Position numbers and translations under genes: made by a program
The notes under the pieces: model-generated
Databases searched by the model: none
What the model saw: the letters and a program-made list of their open reading frames with translations, nothing else
What the model was told of the DNA's origin: nothing
Origin: Sporosarcina pasteurii
Lineage (GTDB): Bacteria; Bacillota; Bacilli; Bacillales_A; Planococcaceae
Reading direction: 5' to 3'
Assembly (NCBI RefSeq): GCF_041295575.1
Contig: NZ_CP160452.1
Span: 1,488,001-1,552,000, forward strand
Length of the DNA: 64,000 nt
Shown: piece by piece, positions 25,893-34,473 of the stretch
How positions within the stretch are numbered: the first letter of the stretch is position 1
Layout: each line of letters begins with the position of its first letter

Positions 25893-26570
25893 CTAACTAC
25901 CAGAGTAACTTGCTTCGATCGTTTCACGTGATTCTTCAAACATATTGTAGAACCATAGCACATCTTCTACATATTTCTCACTTCGATTATAATCAAAAAT
26001 CGCTTTTTCTATTTCATTGTTGGCAGCGCCGCTATCAGCTAAATATTTCGCCGCACTATGGATAGCATCTTCTATATCATAAGGGTCTGCTATCCCATCC
26101 CCATTTGCATCTACTCCATAACCGCCGTGCTGTTCAATCACTTCAGGGTTTGTTTTATCCTCTTCCGGAATATTTCCTTTACCGAGCCCATCACACCCCG
26201 GATAACTCCATCCAACAAAAGTACAAGGCATAAACTGCATATGCCCTTCAGCACCTGCTGGCGAAAGGAGTGGATCCATTGTCGAAAACTTTGTTTCAAT
26301 TCGATGATGTGCCGCCAATAACGTCCAAGGAACGTTATATGTCTCAGCTGCCTCAATATATATTGGAATATATTCTTCCGGTATTTTCATATGACTATGA
26401 CGATCTTGCAAATCTAATAATGAATTTGCTGATTTTTTCAGGAGATCAGGATGATTAATGCTTGTCCAGACAATGGCAGATAAAGTGAATACTGTTACAG
26501 CGACCGGTATGAATAAAATGATCAACAGTGCCTTTGTCTTCATCGACAATCCTTTTCTTTTTTTCTTCAT
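25893..26570 (-). CDS. Membrane-anchored lytic transglycosylase (SLT domain)
   Basis: A 225-residue peptidoglycan-cleaving enzyme with an N-terminal membrane anchor (about residues 12-36) and an extracellular SLT domain. The catalytic glutamate is E92 in AAHHRIETKFS; GAEGHMQFMPCTF is the family's substrate-binding motif, and DANGDGIADPYDIEDAIHSA is the typical calcium-like loop and following helix. AGGAGG lies six bases before ATG 26570. It acts at the cell surface on glycan strands. The next gene on this strand, SCO1-like, is 31 bases upstream, so the two may be co-transcribed. Confidence 0.88.
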   Translation of the reverse strand: MKKKRKGLSMKTKALLIILFIPVAVTVFTLSAIVWTSINHPDLLKKSANSLLDLQDRHSHMKIPEEYIPIYIEAAETYNVPWTLLAAHHRIETKFSTMDPLLSPAGAEGHMQFMPCTFVGWSYPGCDGLGKGNIPEEDKTNPEVIEQHGGYGVDANGDGIADPYDIEDAIHSAAKYLADSGAANNEIEKAIFDYNRSEKYVEDVLWFYNMFEESRETIEASYSGS

Positions 26571-26601
26571 CCTTTTCCTCCTAAATTACAAGCGAAAACG
26601 T

Positions 26602-27195
26602 TTAAGTCCCTTGTTTAATTAATGCTTTCATATCTTTCACAATGTCCTCATATTGGACATCCATACTTCCATTATACATTTTTACGACGTTTCCGTCACG
26701 ATTAACTAAATAAAAGTTTACACCATGCGTGACTTGGTTAGAATTTGGATCAGGGGCAACAATTGTTGCAAATGACTTTTTAGCAATTTCTGCAATCTCA
26801 TCTTGTCTATAACCTGTTAACATCTCCCATTTCGATTCATCAGCAGGTTCGAATATATCTAAGTATTGTTGTAACACTTCTGGTGAATCAACCGCAGGAT
26901 CAACTGTAAATGAAACGATTTTATAATCTTCAACATTTTCTTTAATGAGTTCATCTTGAAGTTTGGTCATATTCACCATCATCGGTCCACAAACAGTCGC
27001 ACAATTTGTAAAGACAAACTGCCCTAACCACACTTCACCTTTTAAATCTTCTAGCGATACTTCCTCATGATGTTGGTTGGTAAAAGTAAATGGCTCGATT
27101 TTTAATTTATAATCGGCTTTAAATCCATTACTTGAACACGCACTTAAGAAAAGTGCGAAAATGAGTACAAGAGGTACCTTAAAAATATTACGCAT
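26602..27195 (-). CDS. SCO1/SenC copper-chaperone lipoprotein
   Basis: A 197-residue thioredoxin-fold lipoprotein that delivers copper to, or reduces, the CuA site of cytochrome oxidase at the outer face of the membrane. The signal peptide ends in lipobox LSAC (C20). The copper ligands are C65 and C69 in NCATVCGPM and H157 in VTHGVNFYLV. The start at 27195 is chosen for GAGGGAG upstream; the 27210 GTG lies within that ribosome-binding site. It resembles B. subtilis YpmQ. Cytochrome c maturation genes lie 1.5-2.5 kb away on the same strand. Confidence 0.92.
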   Translation of the reverse strand: MRNIFKVPLVLIFALFLSACSSNGFKADYKLKIEPFTFTNQHHEEVSLEDLKGEVWLGQFVFTNCATVCGPMMVNMTKLQDELIKENVEDYKIVSFTVDPAVDSPEVLQQYLDIFEPADESKWEMLTGYRQDEIAEIAKKSFATIVAPDPNSNQVTHGVNFYLVNRDGNVVKMYNGSMDVQYEDIVKDMKALIKQGT

Positions 27196-27474
27196 TAACT
27201 TCTCCCTCACTAATAAATGATGACTCCATCATAGCGTAACAACGTTTCATGAACAAGCGAAGGACTACGTATGGTATGGCAAAGCCCGACGAATATGTGA
27301 AGTTTTTGAACATCCTTTTCAAATTTTTCACTTCCATAAGTGGATGTGCTGACAAACTTGTGAGTGAGCTTCTTTCGGCAGAAGTTTTTGACTTACGAAT
27401 AAACTTTCCATCTTTTGTCATGTCCACATGAAAAAAACTTGTTCAAACCCATGTTTAAAATCGATGGTTGACAT
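27196..27474 (-). pseudogene. Possible degraded small gene upstream of SCO1
   Basis: A very good ribosome-binding site (GGGAGGTGAG) precedes ATG 27474, but the frame (STIDFKHGFEQVFFMWT) stops at TGA 27418-27420. Other minus-strand frames continue open toward SCO1, one of them for 79 codons. In B. subtilis the SCO1 gene follows a small DUF2535 gene, and SLEFK-like text in the first residues fits that weakly. A frame-shifted relic is the simplest reading; no continuous product can be supported. Nothing else is seen up to 27540. Confidence 0.3.
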
Positions 27475-27593
27475 GAAACTCACCTCCCTTTTCGCTTTTA
27501 TATAGAAGGAAAAAGAGAATACGGATTCATTGTCCGTGAATTTTTTCAATTTTTCTCTTATAATATTAACTAGTATAGAAGAGGTGAATTAAA

Positions 27594-28034
27594 TTGCTTG
27601 ACGGTTGGTTTCTTTGGTTTATCTTATTTTGGGTCGTTGTACTGGTAGGTCTGTTTGCAATTGGCGGCTTTTTTATGTTCCGCAAGTTTTTAAAATTGTT
27701 TCCGAAAGAAGACGGGAAATCGATCATTGACTGGGAAGAATATTATGTAAATGAATCGCTCCATCTTTGGGACGACCAAGCAAAAGCGTTATTAGAAGAA
27801 CTATGTAGCCCTGTTCCTGAATTATTCCGCCCTGTTGCCAAACAAAAAATAGGCGCAAAGATTGGACAGTTAGCGCTCGAGGAAAAATTAGATAAGGTAG
27901 ATTTAGATGTAATCATTCGTGGATATATCATCGCAACACCTAAACGTGACCATAGGTTTCTCCGCAAAAAGCTTGCGGAAATGGAAATAGATGTTGAACC
28001 ATATGAAGAGTTCTTTTTATTAAGTGCGAAGTAG
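27594..28034 (+). CDS. yneK: DUF2621 membrane protein (YneK-like)
   Basis: A 146-residue protein with one N-terminal membrane helix (about residues 5-29) and a soluble, charged domain. It matches the DUF2621/YneK family found beside ccd genes in Bacillus. The start is TTG 27594 behind GAGGTGA, with a TATAAT at 27559-27564. Function unknown. The conserved neighbourhood suggests a link to cytochrome c biogenesis. Confidence 0.8.
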   Translation: MLDGWFLWFILFWVVVLVGLFAIGGFFMFRKFLKLFPKEDGKSIIDWEEYYVNESLHLWDDQAKALLEELCSPVPELFRPVAKQKIGAKIGQLALEEKLDKVDLDVIIRGYIIATPKRDHRFLRKKLAEMEIDVEPYEEFFLLSAK

Positions 28035-28072
28035 CTGAAAAAATGGCGTCGCAAAGCTACTTAAAAACAAAT

Positions 28073-28107
28073 AAACTCCAACGCTATTAGACTGCGTTGG
28101 AGTTTTT
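28073..28107 (+). terminator. Terminator of the DUF2621 gene
   Basis: ACTCCAACGC and GCGTTGGAGT enclose nine bases, followed by TTTTTGTG. Confidence 0.88.
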
Positions 28108-28159
28108 GTGTCTTTCAAAAACTATGATAAATCAAAGAGTGTCCGAACGTATGATAACG

Positions 28160-28675
28160 CTAGGACAACTCTTCTTTAAACTGAAGTGTATTTTCAATCT
28201 TTTTAAAATTTATTAGCATCGATATTCGCCACGGAACAATCATACCAAAAGCAAGAATCCAAAACATACCACCTAATTCACCGATATCTACTGTATTACT
28301 TAAAACCAACTTTCCAATAAGACGGATCAGTAATAAGCCAAAAAGGATGAATGCAAACGCTTTAGATTTTTTAATGAATACTTCCTCTTCGCGCACTTCA
28401 AAATTTGTCGTTTTTATTAATATTAGTGAAAACAACACCCCAACGATAAGCGCTTCAATAATTTGTAAAGGGGCTACTCGAAATTCTTCAAAAATAAACA
28501 TCAGTGCGCCTGTCGACATAAAAACAGGCGGCAAAATTATTTTCTTCACGGAAACTGGCTGTTTTGCAGATTTCGAGCGTACAATAATTGCCAGTATCCC
28601 CATAAAAAGGGCCATTACCGTAGTACCAATTATTAATAAGGCTGGAGGAATAGAGATGAAAATCGCCTCAATCAC
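28160..28675 (-). CDS. ccdC: CcdC family membrane protein (DUF1453)
   Basis: A 171-residue protein with five or six membrane helices, matching CcdC (YneJ), which in B. subtilis lies in the cytochrome c biogenesis cluster but has no defined activity. The GTG start at 28675 is chosen because GGGAG lies about eight bases upstream; the reading frame overlaps the end of the thioredoxin-like gene by 8 bases. The segment MFWILAFGMIVPWRISML near the end is family-typical. Confidence 0.82.
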   Translation of the reverse strand: MIEAIFISIPPALLIIGTTVMALFMGILAIIVRSKSAKQPVSVKKIILPPVFMSTGALMFIFEEFRVAPLQIIEALIVGVLFSLILIKTTNFEVREEEVFIKKSKAFAFILFGLLLIRLIGKLVLSNTVDIGELGGMFWILAFGMIVPWRISMLINFKKIENTLQFKEELS

Positions 28676-28997
28676 GATGCTCACTCCCACCAATTAATTC
28701 TTGCAAACGGTATTGAAGATCCTTCATACGTACAAATCTAGCGAACCGGGCATATTCTTTTCCTTGATGATATAAAAGAACGACCGGGGCTGTAAACAAA
28801 GAAAGTTGACCAGCCATTTCAGGCACTTCTGAAACGTTGAGCATGTAGAATGGCAGTGAATTGTTTTCTTCCAGCGCTTCTACTTGTGGTAATAGCCCAT
28901 CACAAACAGAGCAGTTATTCGTCTTAACAAATAACAATACACTTTCGTGCTCATTTATTTTTAGTTGCCATTCTTCGTATGACTGAATGAACTCCAT
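28668..28997 (-). CDS. Thioredoxin-like protein in the ccd cluster
   Basis: A 109-residue thioredoxin-fold protein with active-site C29-S-V-C32 (NNCSVCDG) and the cis-proline loop FTAPVVLLYHQG. No signal peptide is present, so it is cytoplasmic. It sits between ccdA and ccdC, exactly where B. subtilis has the response-regulator-like cccR gene; here that gene is missing. CcdA takes electrons from cytoplasmic thioredoxin, so a dedicated donor is plausible. GGAGG lies before ATG 28997. Confidence 0.85.
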   Translation of the reverse strand: MEFIQSYEEWQLKINEHESVLLFVKTNNCSVCDGLLPQVEALEENNSLPFYMLNVSEVPEMAGQLSLFTAPVVLLYHQGKEYARFARFVRMKDLQYRLQELIGGSEHRD

Positions 28998-29070
28998 TTT
29001 TAATTCCTCCTAAATGGCATTTACCTATGCTCTATCCTATGCTTATATTCTTGGGATACCTAGGACTAAG

Positions 29071-29781
29071 TTAAAAACCTTGGAAATCCCCAAAGAATGG
29101 ACTCAGCCAGTTAATGATATACGTCATGCCGTCAAAGAATAGTAGGATTCCAAAGGCAATCATAATATACCCACCGATTTTCATAATAGGTCCACTGTAT
29201 TTACGGATAGCACCAATTTTGGTTACAAAAAATGACAAGGTGAAAAACGGAATGGCAAATCCTAGAACGTATGCGATCATATAATACATTCCAGAACCTG
29301 GATTGGTTCCAGCTAAGCCAATAATCGCACCAATAATTGGCCCTGAACAAGGTGTCCACCCTGCCGCAAAGGCAAGTCCAATTAACATTGTCCCTAAATA
29401 GCCACTTGGTCTATTTTTAAATTGAAGTTTACGATCTTTCATTAGAAACTCAGGCGTAAATAATCCGATAATCATAAGTCCAAAGATAACAATAAAAATT
29501 GCACCGATTTGTCTTAATATGACAATATTTTCTTGGAAAAACGTACCAAGGAACGTGGACCCGAATCCCATTGCGATAAAAATAAGTGAAAAACCTATTA
29601 AAAAGAAAAGGGTATGTAACATACCTCTCCTTGTCATTCGCTTGGAGTCGGATTGTAAATCATCGATTGACATACCTGTTATGTATGAAAGAAACGCCGG
29701 ATATAACGGCAATGTACACGGTGAAATGAAGCTTAAAAAACCAGCTCCAAATGCAAAAAACATATTTAAGTCAGTTCCCAT
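29071..29781 (-). CDS. ccdA: Cytochrome c biogenesis protein CcdA
   Basis: CcdA passes reducing equivalents from cytoplasmic thioredoxin across the membrane to keep apocytochrome c and sporulation thiol proteins reduced. The 236-residue protein has six helices and the two redox cysteines C22 (FISPCTLPLYPAF) and C145 (AAGWTPCSGPI). AAAGGAG lies eight bases before ATG 29781; TTG 29784 is less likely. It heads the ccdA-trx-ccdC operon. Confidence 0.94.
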   Translation of the reverse strand: MGTDLNMFFAFGAGFLSFISPCTLPLYPAFLSYITGMSIDDLQSDSKRMTRRGMLHTLFFLIGFSLIFIAMGFGSTFLGTFFQENIVILRQIGAIFIVIFGLMIIGLFTPEFLMKDRKLQFKNRPSGYLGTMLIGLAFAAGWTPCSGPIIGAIIGLAGTNPGSGMYYMIAYVLGFAIPFFTLSFFVTKIGAIRKYSGPIMKIGGYIMIAFGILLFFDGMTYIINWLSPFFGDFQGF

Positions 29782-29876
29782 CAATTCGTCTCCTTTACTA
29801 CAATACTTCTTTCATCGTATCAAAAGAATCTCCATATTACGCTTAATTTGACTGTGAAAGGTTTGTGAACAATCAT

Positions 29877-30154
29877 AAAAAGCGGAAAGCACCGATTAGA
29901 TGCGACAGGCATAAGACGAGTCGACGCAGTGGCGGTTTTTGCCACGTAGTCGAATTGACTTATGACCCGAGCATCTGGTGCTTGCAGCTGGATTGAATAA
30001 AAAGCGGAAAGCGACGGGTAGACGCGACAGGCATAAGACAAATTGACGCAGTGGCGTTCTTTGCCACGTAGTCGAGTTGGCTTATGACCCGAGCGTCTGT
30101 CGCTTGTAGCTGGATTGAATAAAAAGCGGAAAGCGATGGGTAGTCGCGACAGGC
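29877..30154. repeat. 122-bp tandem palindromic repeat, 2.3 copies
   Basis: Units start at 29877, 29999 and 30121 (exact period 122); the third stops after GCGACAGGC. Each complete unit folds on itself. In unit 1 the nested arms are AAGCACC/GGTGCTT, AGATGC/GCATCT, CATAAG/CTTATG, TCGAC/GTCGA and GTGGC/GCCAC. In unit 2 the outer arms are AAGCGAC/GTCGCTT and AGACGC/GCGTCT, so three base pairs changed on both sides. The repeat fills most of the 515-base gap between ccdA and the gene at 30297. Short reading frames across it are by-products. Confidence 0.9.
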
Positions 30155-30296
30155 GTTTAAACCTTCTCCTGCCAAAATAGCTTGCTAACTATTCCGTTCG
30201 TTTTATACAAACATTTAATTTAAAAGTATGTTTTTTAAAATAACAGACAAAATATAATTGATACAATGTAAAAGTCTGAGTCAAATAGGTGAAGTT

Positions 30297-30731
30297 ATGA
30301 AGAAAATCATACTATTTAAGTGTATTTTGTTTTGTATAATGTATTTTAATATTAAAGACGAATCAACGGATCTTCCCTATCTAGAACCTAGATGCCCCGC
30401 TACCGATGCGTTAATCCAAACAACAAGTAAGGATAAAGCGGAACTTTTACGAAAACTAAATGAATTAGTCCAGGACGCCTATCCATATGATATATACAGT
30501 GAATGGGAAGTACAGGAAGCGATACCTTTACGCTCATTGATTGGAGTCCCATACGATGAGGCCTATTTTATGATGGCTCAAAGGCTATGCAATAAAAGGG
30601 TGGCCGATAACTCTTGGTTAATTAAAGTTCAATTTCCCAAGCTATTACCGTCTGCAAGCGCATCCGCAGGGATTATGTTTGTGACTAAAGATAAACAGAA
30701 TGGTTGGTATGTTTGGTATACGTATCGATAA
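30297..30731 (+). CDS. Hypothetical protein with N-terminal hydrophobic segment, 144 aa
   Basis: I do not recognise this protein. It begins with a hydrophobic stretch (KKIILFKCILFCIMYFN, about residues 2-18) that could be a signal or anchor, followed by a soluble domain with YLEPRCPATDA, a helical segment and PYDIYSEWEVQEAIPLRSLI. It ends in an aromatic-rich strand (NGWYVWYTYR). AGGTGA precedes ATG 30297 and TACAAT about 30 bases further up may be a -10. It lies alone between the palindromic repeat and a terminator, which suggests a single-gene unit. Four cysteines may matter if it is exported. Confidence 0.6.
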   Translation: MKKIILFKCILFCIMYFNIKDESTDLPYLEPRCPATDALIQTTSKDKAELLRKLNELVQDAYPYDIYSEWEVQEAIPLRSLIGVPYDEAYFMMAQRLCNKRVADNSWLIKVQFPKLLPSASASAGIMFVTKDKQNGWYVWYTYR

Positions 30732-30738
30732 AGTGAAA

Positions 30739-30775
30739 AAGAAAATCACTCTTTTATAAAATGAGTGATTTTCTT
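30739..30775 (+). terminator. Bidirectional terminator
   Basis: AAGAAAATCACTC and GAGTGATTTTCTT form a perfect 13-base stem with an 11-base loop; it serves the hypothetical gene and probably the opposing ABC operon. Confidence 0.88.
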
Positions 30776-30799
30776 ATAAACTAGGAGTTAAGTAAATAA

Positions 30800-32587
30800 T
30801 TACCCCGCATTCTCCGCTGAGCTGTTTTGTAACTCATACATCATATAATAGAGACCTTTTTGCGCTAGCAACTCTTGGTGCGTGCCGCGTTCAACAATTT
30901 CACCTTTATGTAAAACTAAGATGAGTTCAGCATCTTGAATTGTACTTAATCGGTGAGCAATGGCAATCGTCGTTCGTCCTTTACGCATTTTTTCTAGACT
31001 CGCTTGAATTGCAATTTCTGTTTCCGTATCAATATTTGCGGTCGCTTCATCTAAAACAAGTATTTTTGGATTCGTTGCCATCGTTCGCGCAAAGGCGATT
31101 AATTGGCGTTGACCACTTGAAAATGTTGCACCGCGCTCTGTTACTCTTTGCGAATATTTATCTGGCAGTTTTTCAATGAATTCATTCGCACTTACAAATT
31201 CCGCTGCCCCTCTAACTTTTTCTTCCGGCATTTCTTGATTATGCAAACGTATATTACTAGCAATATCCCCATAAAACATAAAAGGATCCTGTAGGACGAG
31301 GCCCATTTTTTCACGTAATTCGTCTGGTGGATATTCTTTTAGTGAAACGCCGTCAACTAAAATTTCTCCTCGCTCGAATTCGTAAAAGCGCATGAGCAAA
31401 TTAATAATTGAACTTTTCCCACTCCCTGTATGCCCAACGAGTGCCACAGTTTCTCCCGCGTTTGCCGTAAAGGAAATGTTTTTTAAGATATCCGTTTGTC
31501 CATCATACGAGAATGACACGTTACGAAACTCAATTTTCCCTTCGCCTACTTTTATATTTTGAACTACTTTTTGCTCAGGTTCCATATTTGTGTCATCCAT
31601 TAACTTAAAGACACGAGATGCGGATACGAGCGCTTGTTGGAAAATCGATAGACGTTGCATCACTTGTTGAACAGGTTGGAATAAACGTCCGAGTAAAGTT
31701 GTAAACGCATAAAGAACTCCTACTTCCACCGACGTTTCTAATGAAAGAAACCCAAAATATCCTAGCGTAAAAATAATGGCACCTGTATAAAGCAACTCGA
31801 TTGCCGGACTTAGTAAAATGCCGTCAAATTTTATGTTACGCATACCTGCCCTATAGTGCTTTTCATTAATATCATCAAACTCAAGTTCGAGTCTTTCTTC
31901 TTGCCTAAATGCTTGTATCATCCCCATACCAGACAGGGATTCAGCAATTTTGGCGTTTAATTGACTCAGTCTCTCACGAATATCTTGATAAAAATCCGCA
32001 CTGTAATGTCTGTATACCGAGACAATTAGTAAAAACAATGGCAGAAGCAATAATGAAATGAAGGTTAATTTCACATCTAATGAAAATAAGGCAATATAAA
32101 CACCGATCAATACAAAGATTGCCTGTAGAAATGTCACGATAACACTTACAAACATATCTTTAATTGATTCCGTATCGTTTGTCACCCGTGATACGATACT
32201 GCCTACTGGTGTTTGATCAAAATAAGTCATGCCAAGACCTTGCACTTTAGAAAATACGTCAATTCTCATTTGTTGAATTATTTTCAAAGCAATATCTTGA
32301 AAGCGAATTAACTGAAAGTAAGAAACGATGACGATGAATAATTGGATACCAATGTAGGTCGCGGCAATAACCATGACTTCTTGTTTTGGAAAATTCATCG
32401 GTATCAAATTATTGTCTATAAATCTTTGAATAATTAAAGGACCAATAATTGTACCCGTAATCGTTAATGTGAGTAAGATGAGTGCAATGGCAATACTACC
32501 TTTATGAGGGGTTGTATAACGCAATAATCGTTTTAAGACAACCCACTGATCATTTGCTGTTAATTTAGGTTGTTTTTCTGAGTTCAT
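30800..32587 (-). CDS. Heterodimeric ABC exporter, subunit 2 (BmrD/YheH-like)
   Basis: A 595-residue half-transporter with six N-terminal helices (about 35-320) and a nucleotide-binding domain. Walker A is GHTGSGKS, the signature loop is FSSGQRQL, and Walker B is ILVLDEATANID with a canonical catalytic glutamate. The partner subunit upstream overlaps by 4 bases and has a degenerate site, as in BmrC/BmrD and similar asymmetrical multidrug exporters. The start has GAGGTGAGG upstream. It is shorter than B. subtilis BmrD (673). The substrate cannot be inferred. Confidence 0.88.
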   Translation of the reverse strand: MNSEKQPKLTANDQWVVLKRLLRYTTPHKGSIAIALILLTLTITGTIIGPLIIQRFIDNNLIPMNFPKQEVMVIAATYIGIQLFIVIVSYFQLIRFQDIALKIIQQMRIDVFSKVQGLGMTYFDQTPVGSIVSRVTNDTESIKDMFVSVIVTFLQAIFVLIGVYIALFSLDVKLTFISLLLLPLFLLIVSVYRHYSADFYQDIRERLSQLNAKIAESLSGMGMIQAFRQEERLELEFDDINEKHYRAGMRNIKFDGILLSPAIELLYTGAIIFTLGYFGFLSLETSVEVGVLYAFTTLLGRLFQPVQQVMQRLSIFQQALVSASRVFKLMDDTNMEPEQKVVQNIKVGEGKIEFRNVSFSYDGQTDILKNISFTANAGETVALVGHTGSGKSSIINLLMRFYEFERGEILVDGVSLKEYPPDELREKMGLVLQDPFMFYGDIASNIRLHNQEMPEEKVRGAAEFVSANEFIEKLPDKYSQRVTERGATFSSGQRQLIAFARTMATNPKILVLDEATANIDTETEIAIQASLEKMRKGRTTIAIAHRLSTIQDAELILVLHKGEIVERGTHQELLAQKGLYYMMYELQNSSAENAG

Positions 32588-34341
32588 TGGCCCTCACCTC
32601 CCCGTTCGACCATGACCTCGAGTTGTTGCAAGTCGTACATCTCTTTATATCTACCATCCATGGCTAGTAACTCTTCATGAGTGCCAGCTTCCGCTATCGT
32701 ACCTTCATGCATGACAATAATTTTATGCGCATGTTGAATTGCACTTAACCGGTGTGACGTTATAATTGTTGTTTCATCTGTACGTGCTTGTTTTAATGCT
32801 TCCAAAATGGCTTCCTCTGTTCTTGCGTCTACCGCCGATAGTGAGTCATCTAGGATTAATAATTCCGGATTCATAATTAAAGCACGTGCAATGGACACTC
32901 TTTGCTGCTGACCGCCTGATAATGAAACGCCTCGTTCTCCAACGATGGTGTCGTATCCTTCCGTAAAACTAAGAATATCTTGATGGATTTGCGCAAGTTC
33001 AGCAGCTTCATAAATTTTTTCTTTCGCAATTTTGGGATTCGTAAAAGCTATATTTTCCGCAATCGTTGTTGAAAATAGGAAATGATCTTGTGGCACATAA
33101 CCGATAGACGCCCGTAAACTTTGTTGTTTATATTGATGAATGGAATGTCCGCCGTACTGAATACTCCCTTTATATCCTTCAAATTCACGAAGCAATAACT
33201 TTAAGATGGCTGTCTTCCCAGACCCTGTTCTGCCCACAATGCCTAACGTTTCGCCTTTCTTCAAAGTGAAATGAACATTCCGGAGGGCAAGCGCCTCATC
33301 TCCAGGGAATTTGAATTCTTCCACATTGAACTCCAAATCACCTTTTGGTCGTTCAGAAATCGCACCTGGTAAGTCTTTAATCTCAGGCGTAATGGACAGT
33401 AGCTCCGTAATTCTACTGTAAGAAGCATTGCCACGCTCTACAATATTAAAGAGAAATCCAAATGCTAGCATTGGCCAAACGAGCAGTCCAAGGTAGGTAC
33501 TAAAGGCAACCATATCACCAATGGACATATCTCCTGCGATAATATACTTCGTTCCAAAGAAAAAAGATAAAATGTAAGAAACCGCAAATATGCCCGTAAT
33601 GGTCGGGTCGAATAATGCATCTACTTTTGCAACTCGCATATTTTTAGCCACAACATCCGTTGATAAATCAGTAAAATCTTCAATATCCTCTTTTTGCTGG
33701 CCGAATGTTTTAATCACTTTAATCCCAGTAATACTTTCTTGTGTTTTATCATTCAAATGAGAAAATGCTTCTTGAGCGTTGCGAAATCTTTGTCTTAATA
33801 AACGCCCGTAGTAACTCGTCAAAAAAATCATAAATGGCAACGGAATCAGTGCAATGAGCGTCAGTTTCCAATTGATTGTGAGGGCCATTGTTAAAATCAC
33901 GAAGCCCCCTGTTGCAATCGAATCAACTAATGTTAACACACCCATTCCCGCAGTTTGCTGAACTGCATTAATGTCGTTCGTTGCATGCGCCATTAAGTCC
34001 CCGACACGTCTTTTTTGATAAAAAGAAGGTGACATCTTTGTAAAATGATGAAATAGCTTTTCACGCATCGTACGGGACAATCGTACAGCCGATCCGAATA
34101 TCATAACCCGCCAATAAAAGCGTGCGATATACATAAGAATCCCTGCGACACCTAAAATGAGAAGCCACTTTGTCAGTCCAGAAGCCGTCAAAGAGCTATC
34201 CGTAATGTCATCTACAATAATTCCTATGATTTTTGGCGGTAGTAATTGTAAAAGAGATACAAGTACAAGTGCGCTTATCCCAATTATGTATTGCTTTCTT
34301 TGTTGTTTAAAAAACCAACCTAACTGCACTAATACCTTCAC
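32584..34341 (-). CDS. Heterodimeric ABC exporter, subunit 1 (BmrC/YheI-like)
   Basis: A 585-residue half-transporter, the same length as B. subtilis BmrC. It has six helices and then an ATPase domain with Walker A GRTGSGKT, signature LSGGQQQR and Walker B LLILDDSLSAVD. The residue after the Walker B aspartate is aspartate instead of the catalytic glutamate, so this subunit contributes the degenerate site. The GTG start at 34341 has GGGGGAG upstream. The two genes form an operon with a 4-base overlap. Confidence 0.88.
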   Translation of the reverse strand: MKVLVQLGWFFKQQRKQYIIGISALVLVSLLQLLPPKIIGIIVDDITDSSLTASGLTKWLLILGVAGILMYIARFYWRVMIFGSAVRLSRTMREKLFHHFTKMSPSFYQKRRVGDLMAHATNDINAVQQTAGMGVLTLVDSIATGGFVILTMALTINWKLTLIALIPLPFMIFLTSYYGRLLRQRFRNAQEAFSHLNDKTQESITGIKVIKTFGQQKEDIEDFTDLSTDVVAKNMRVAKVDALFDPTITGIFAVSYILSFFFGTKYIIAGDMSIGDMVAFSTYLGLLVWPMLAFGFLFNIVERGNASYSRITELLSITPEIKDLPGAISERPKGDLEFNVEEFKFPGDEALALRNVHFTLKKGETLGIVGRTGSGKTAILKLLLREFEGYKGSIQYGGHSIHQYKQQSLRASIGYVPQDHFLFSTTIAENIAFTNPKIAKEKIYEAAELAQIHQDILSFTEGYDTIVGERGVSLSGGQQQRVSIARALIMNPELLILDDSLSAVDARTEEAILEALKQARTDETTIITSHRLSAIQHAHKIIVMHEGTIAEAGTHEELLAMDGRYKEMYDLQQLEVMVERGGEGQ

Positions 34342-34473
34342 ACAACTCCCCCTAATTCTCTATAAAAATTGAACACCTTAATATTTTAACAAAAGTCTGA
34401 ACAATATAAAAGGTCCGGATGTGAAATTATCCGGTTTATGAAATATTTTACTCATCAATTATTCGTACATTAC

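Noticed and set aside
29877..30154. CRISPR array
   Set aside because: The repeats are 122 bp, directly abutting, self-complementary and without spacers; no cas gene is present.
29820..30175. Two similar 71-73-codon minus-strand frames
   Set aside because: They are similar only because they cover consecutive units of the 122-bp tandem repeat.
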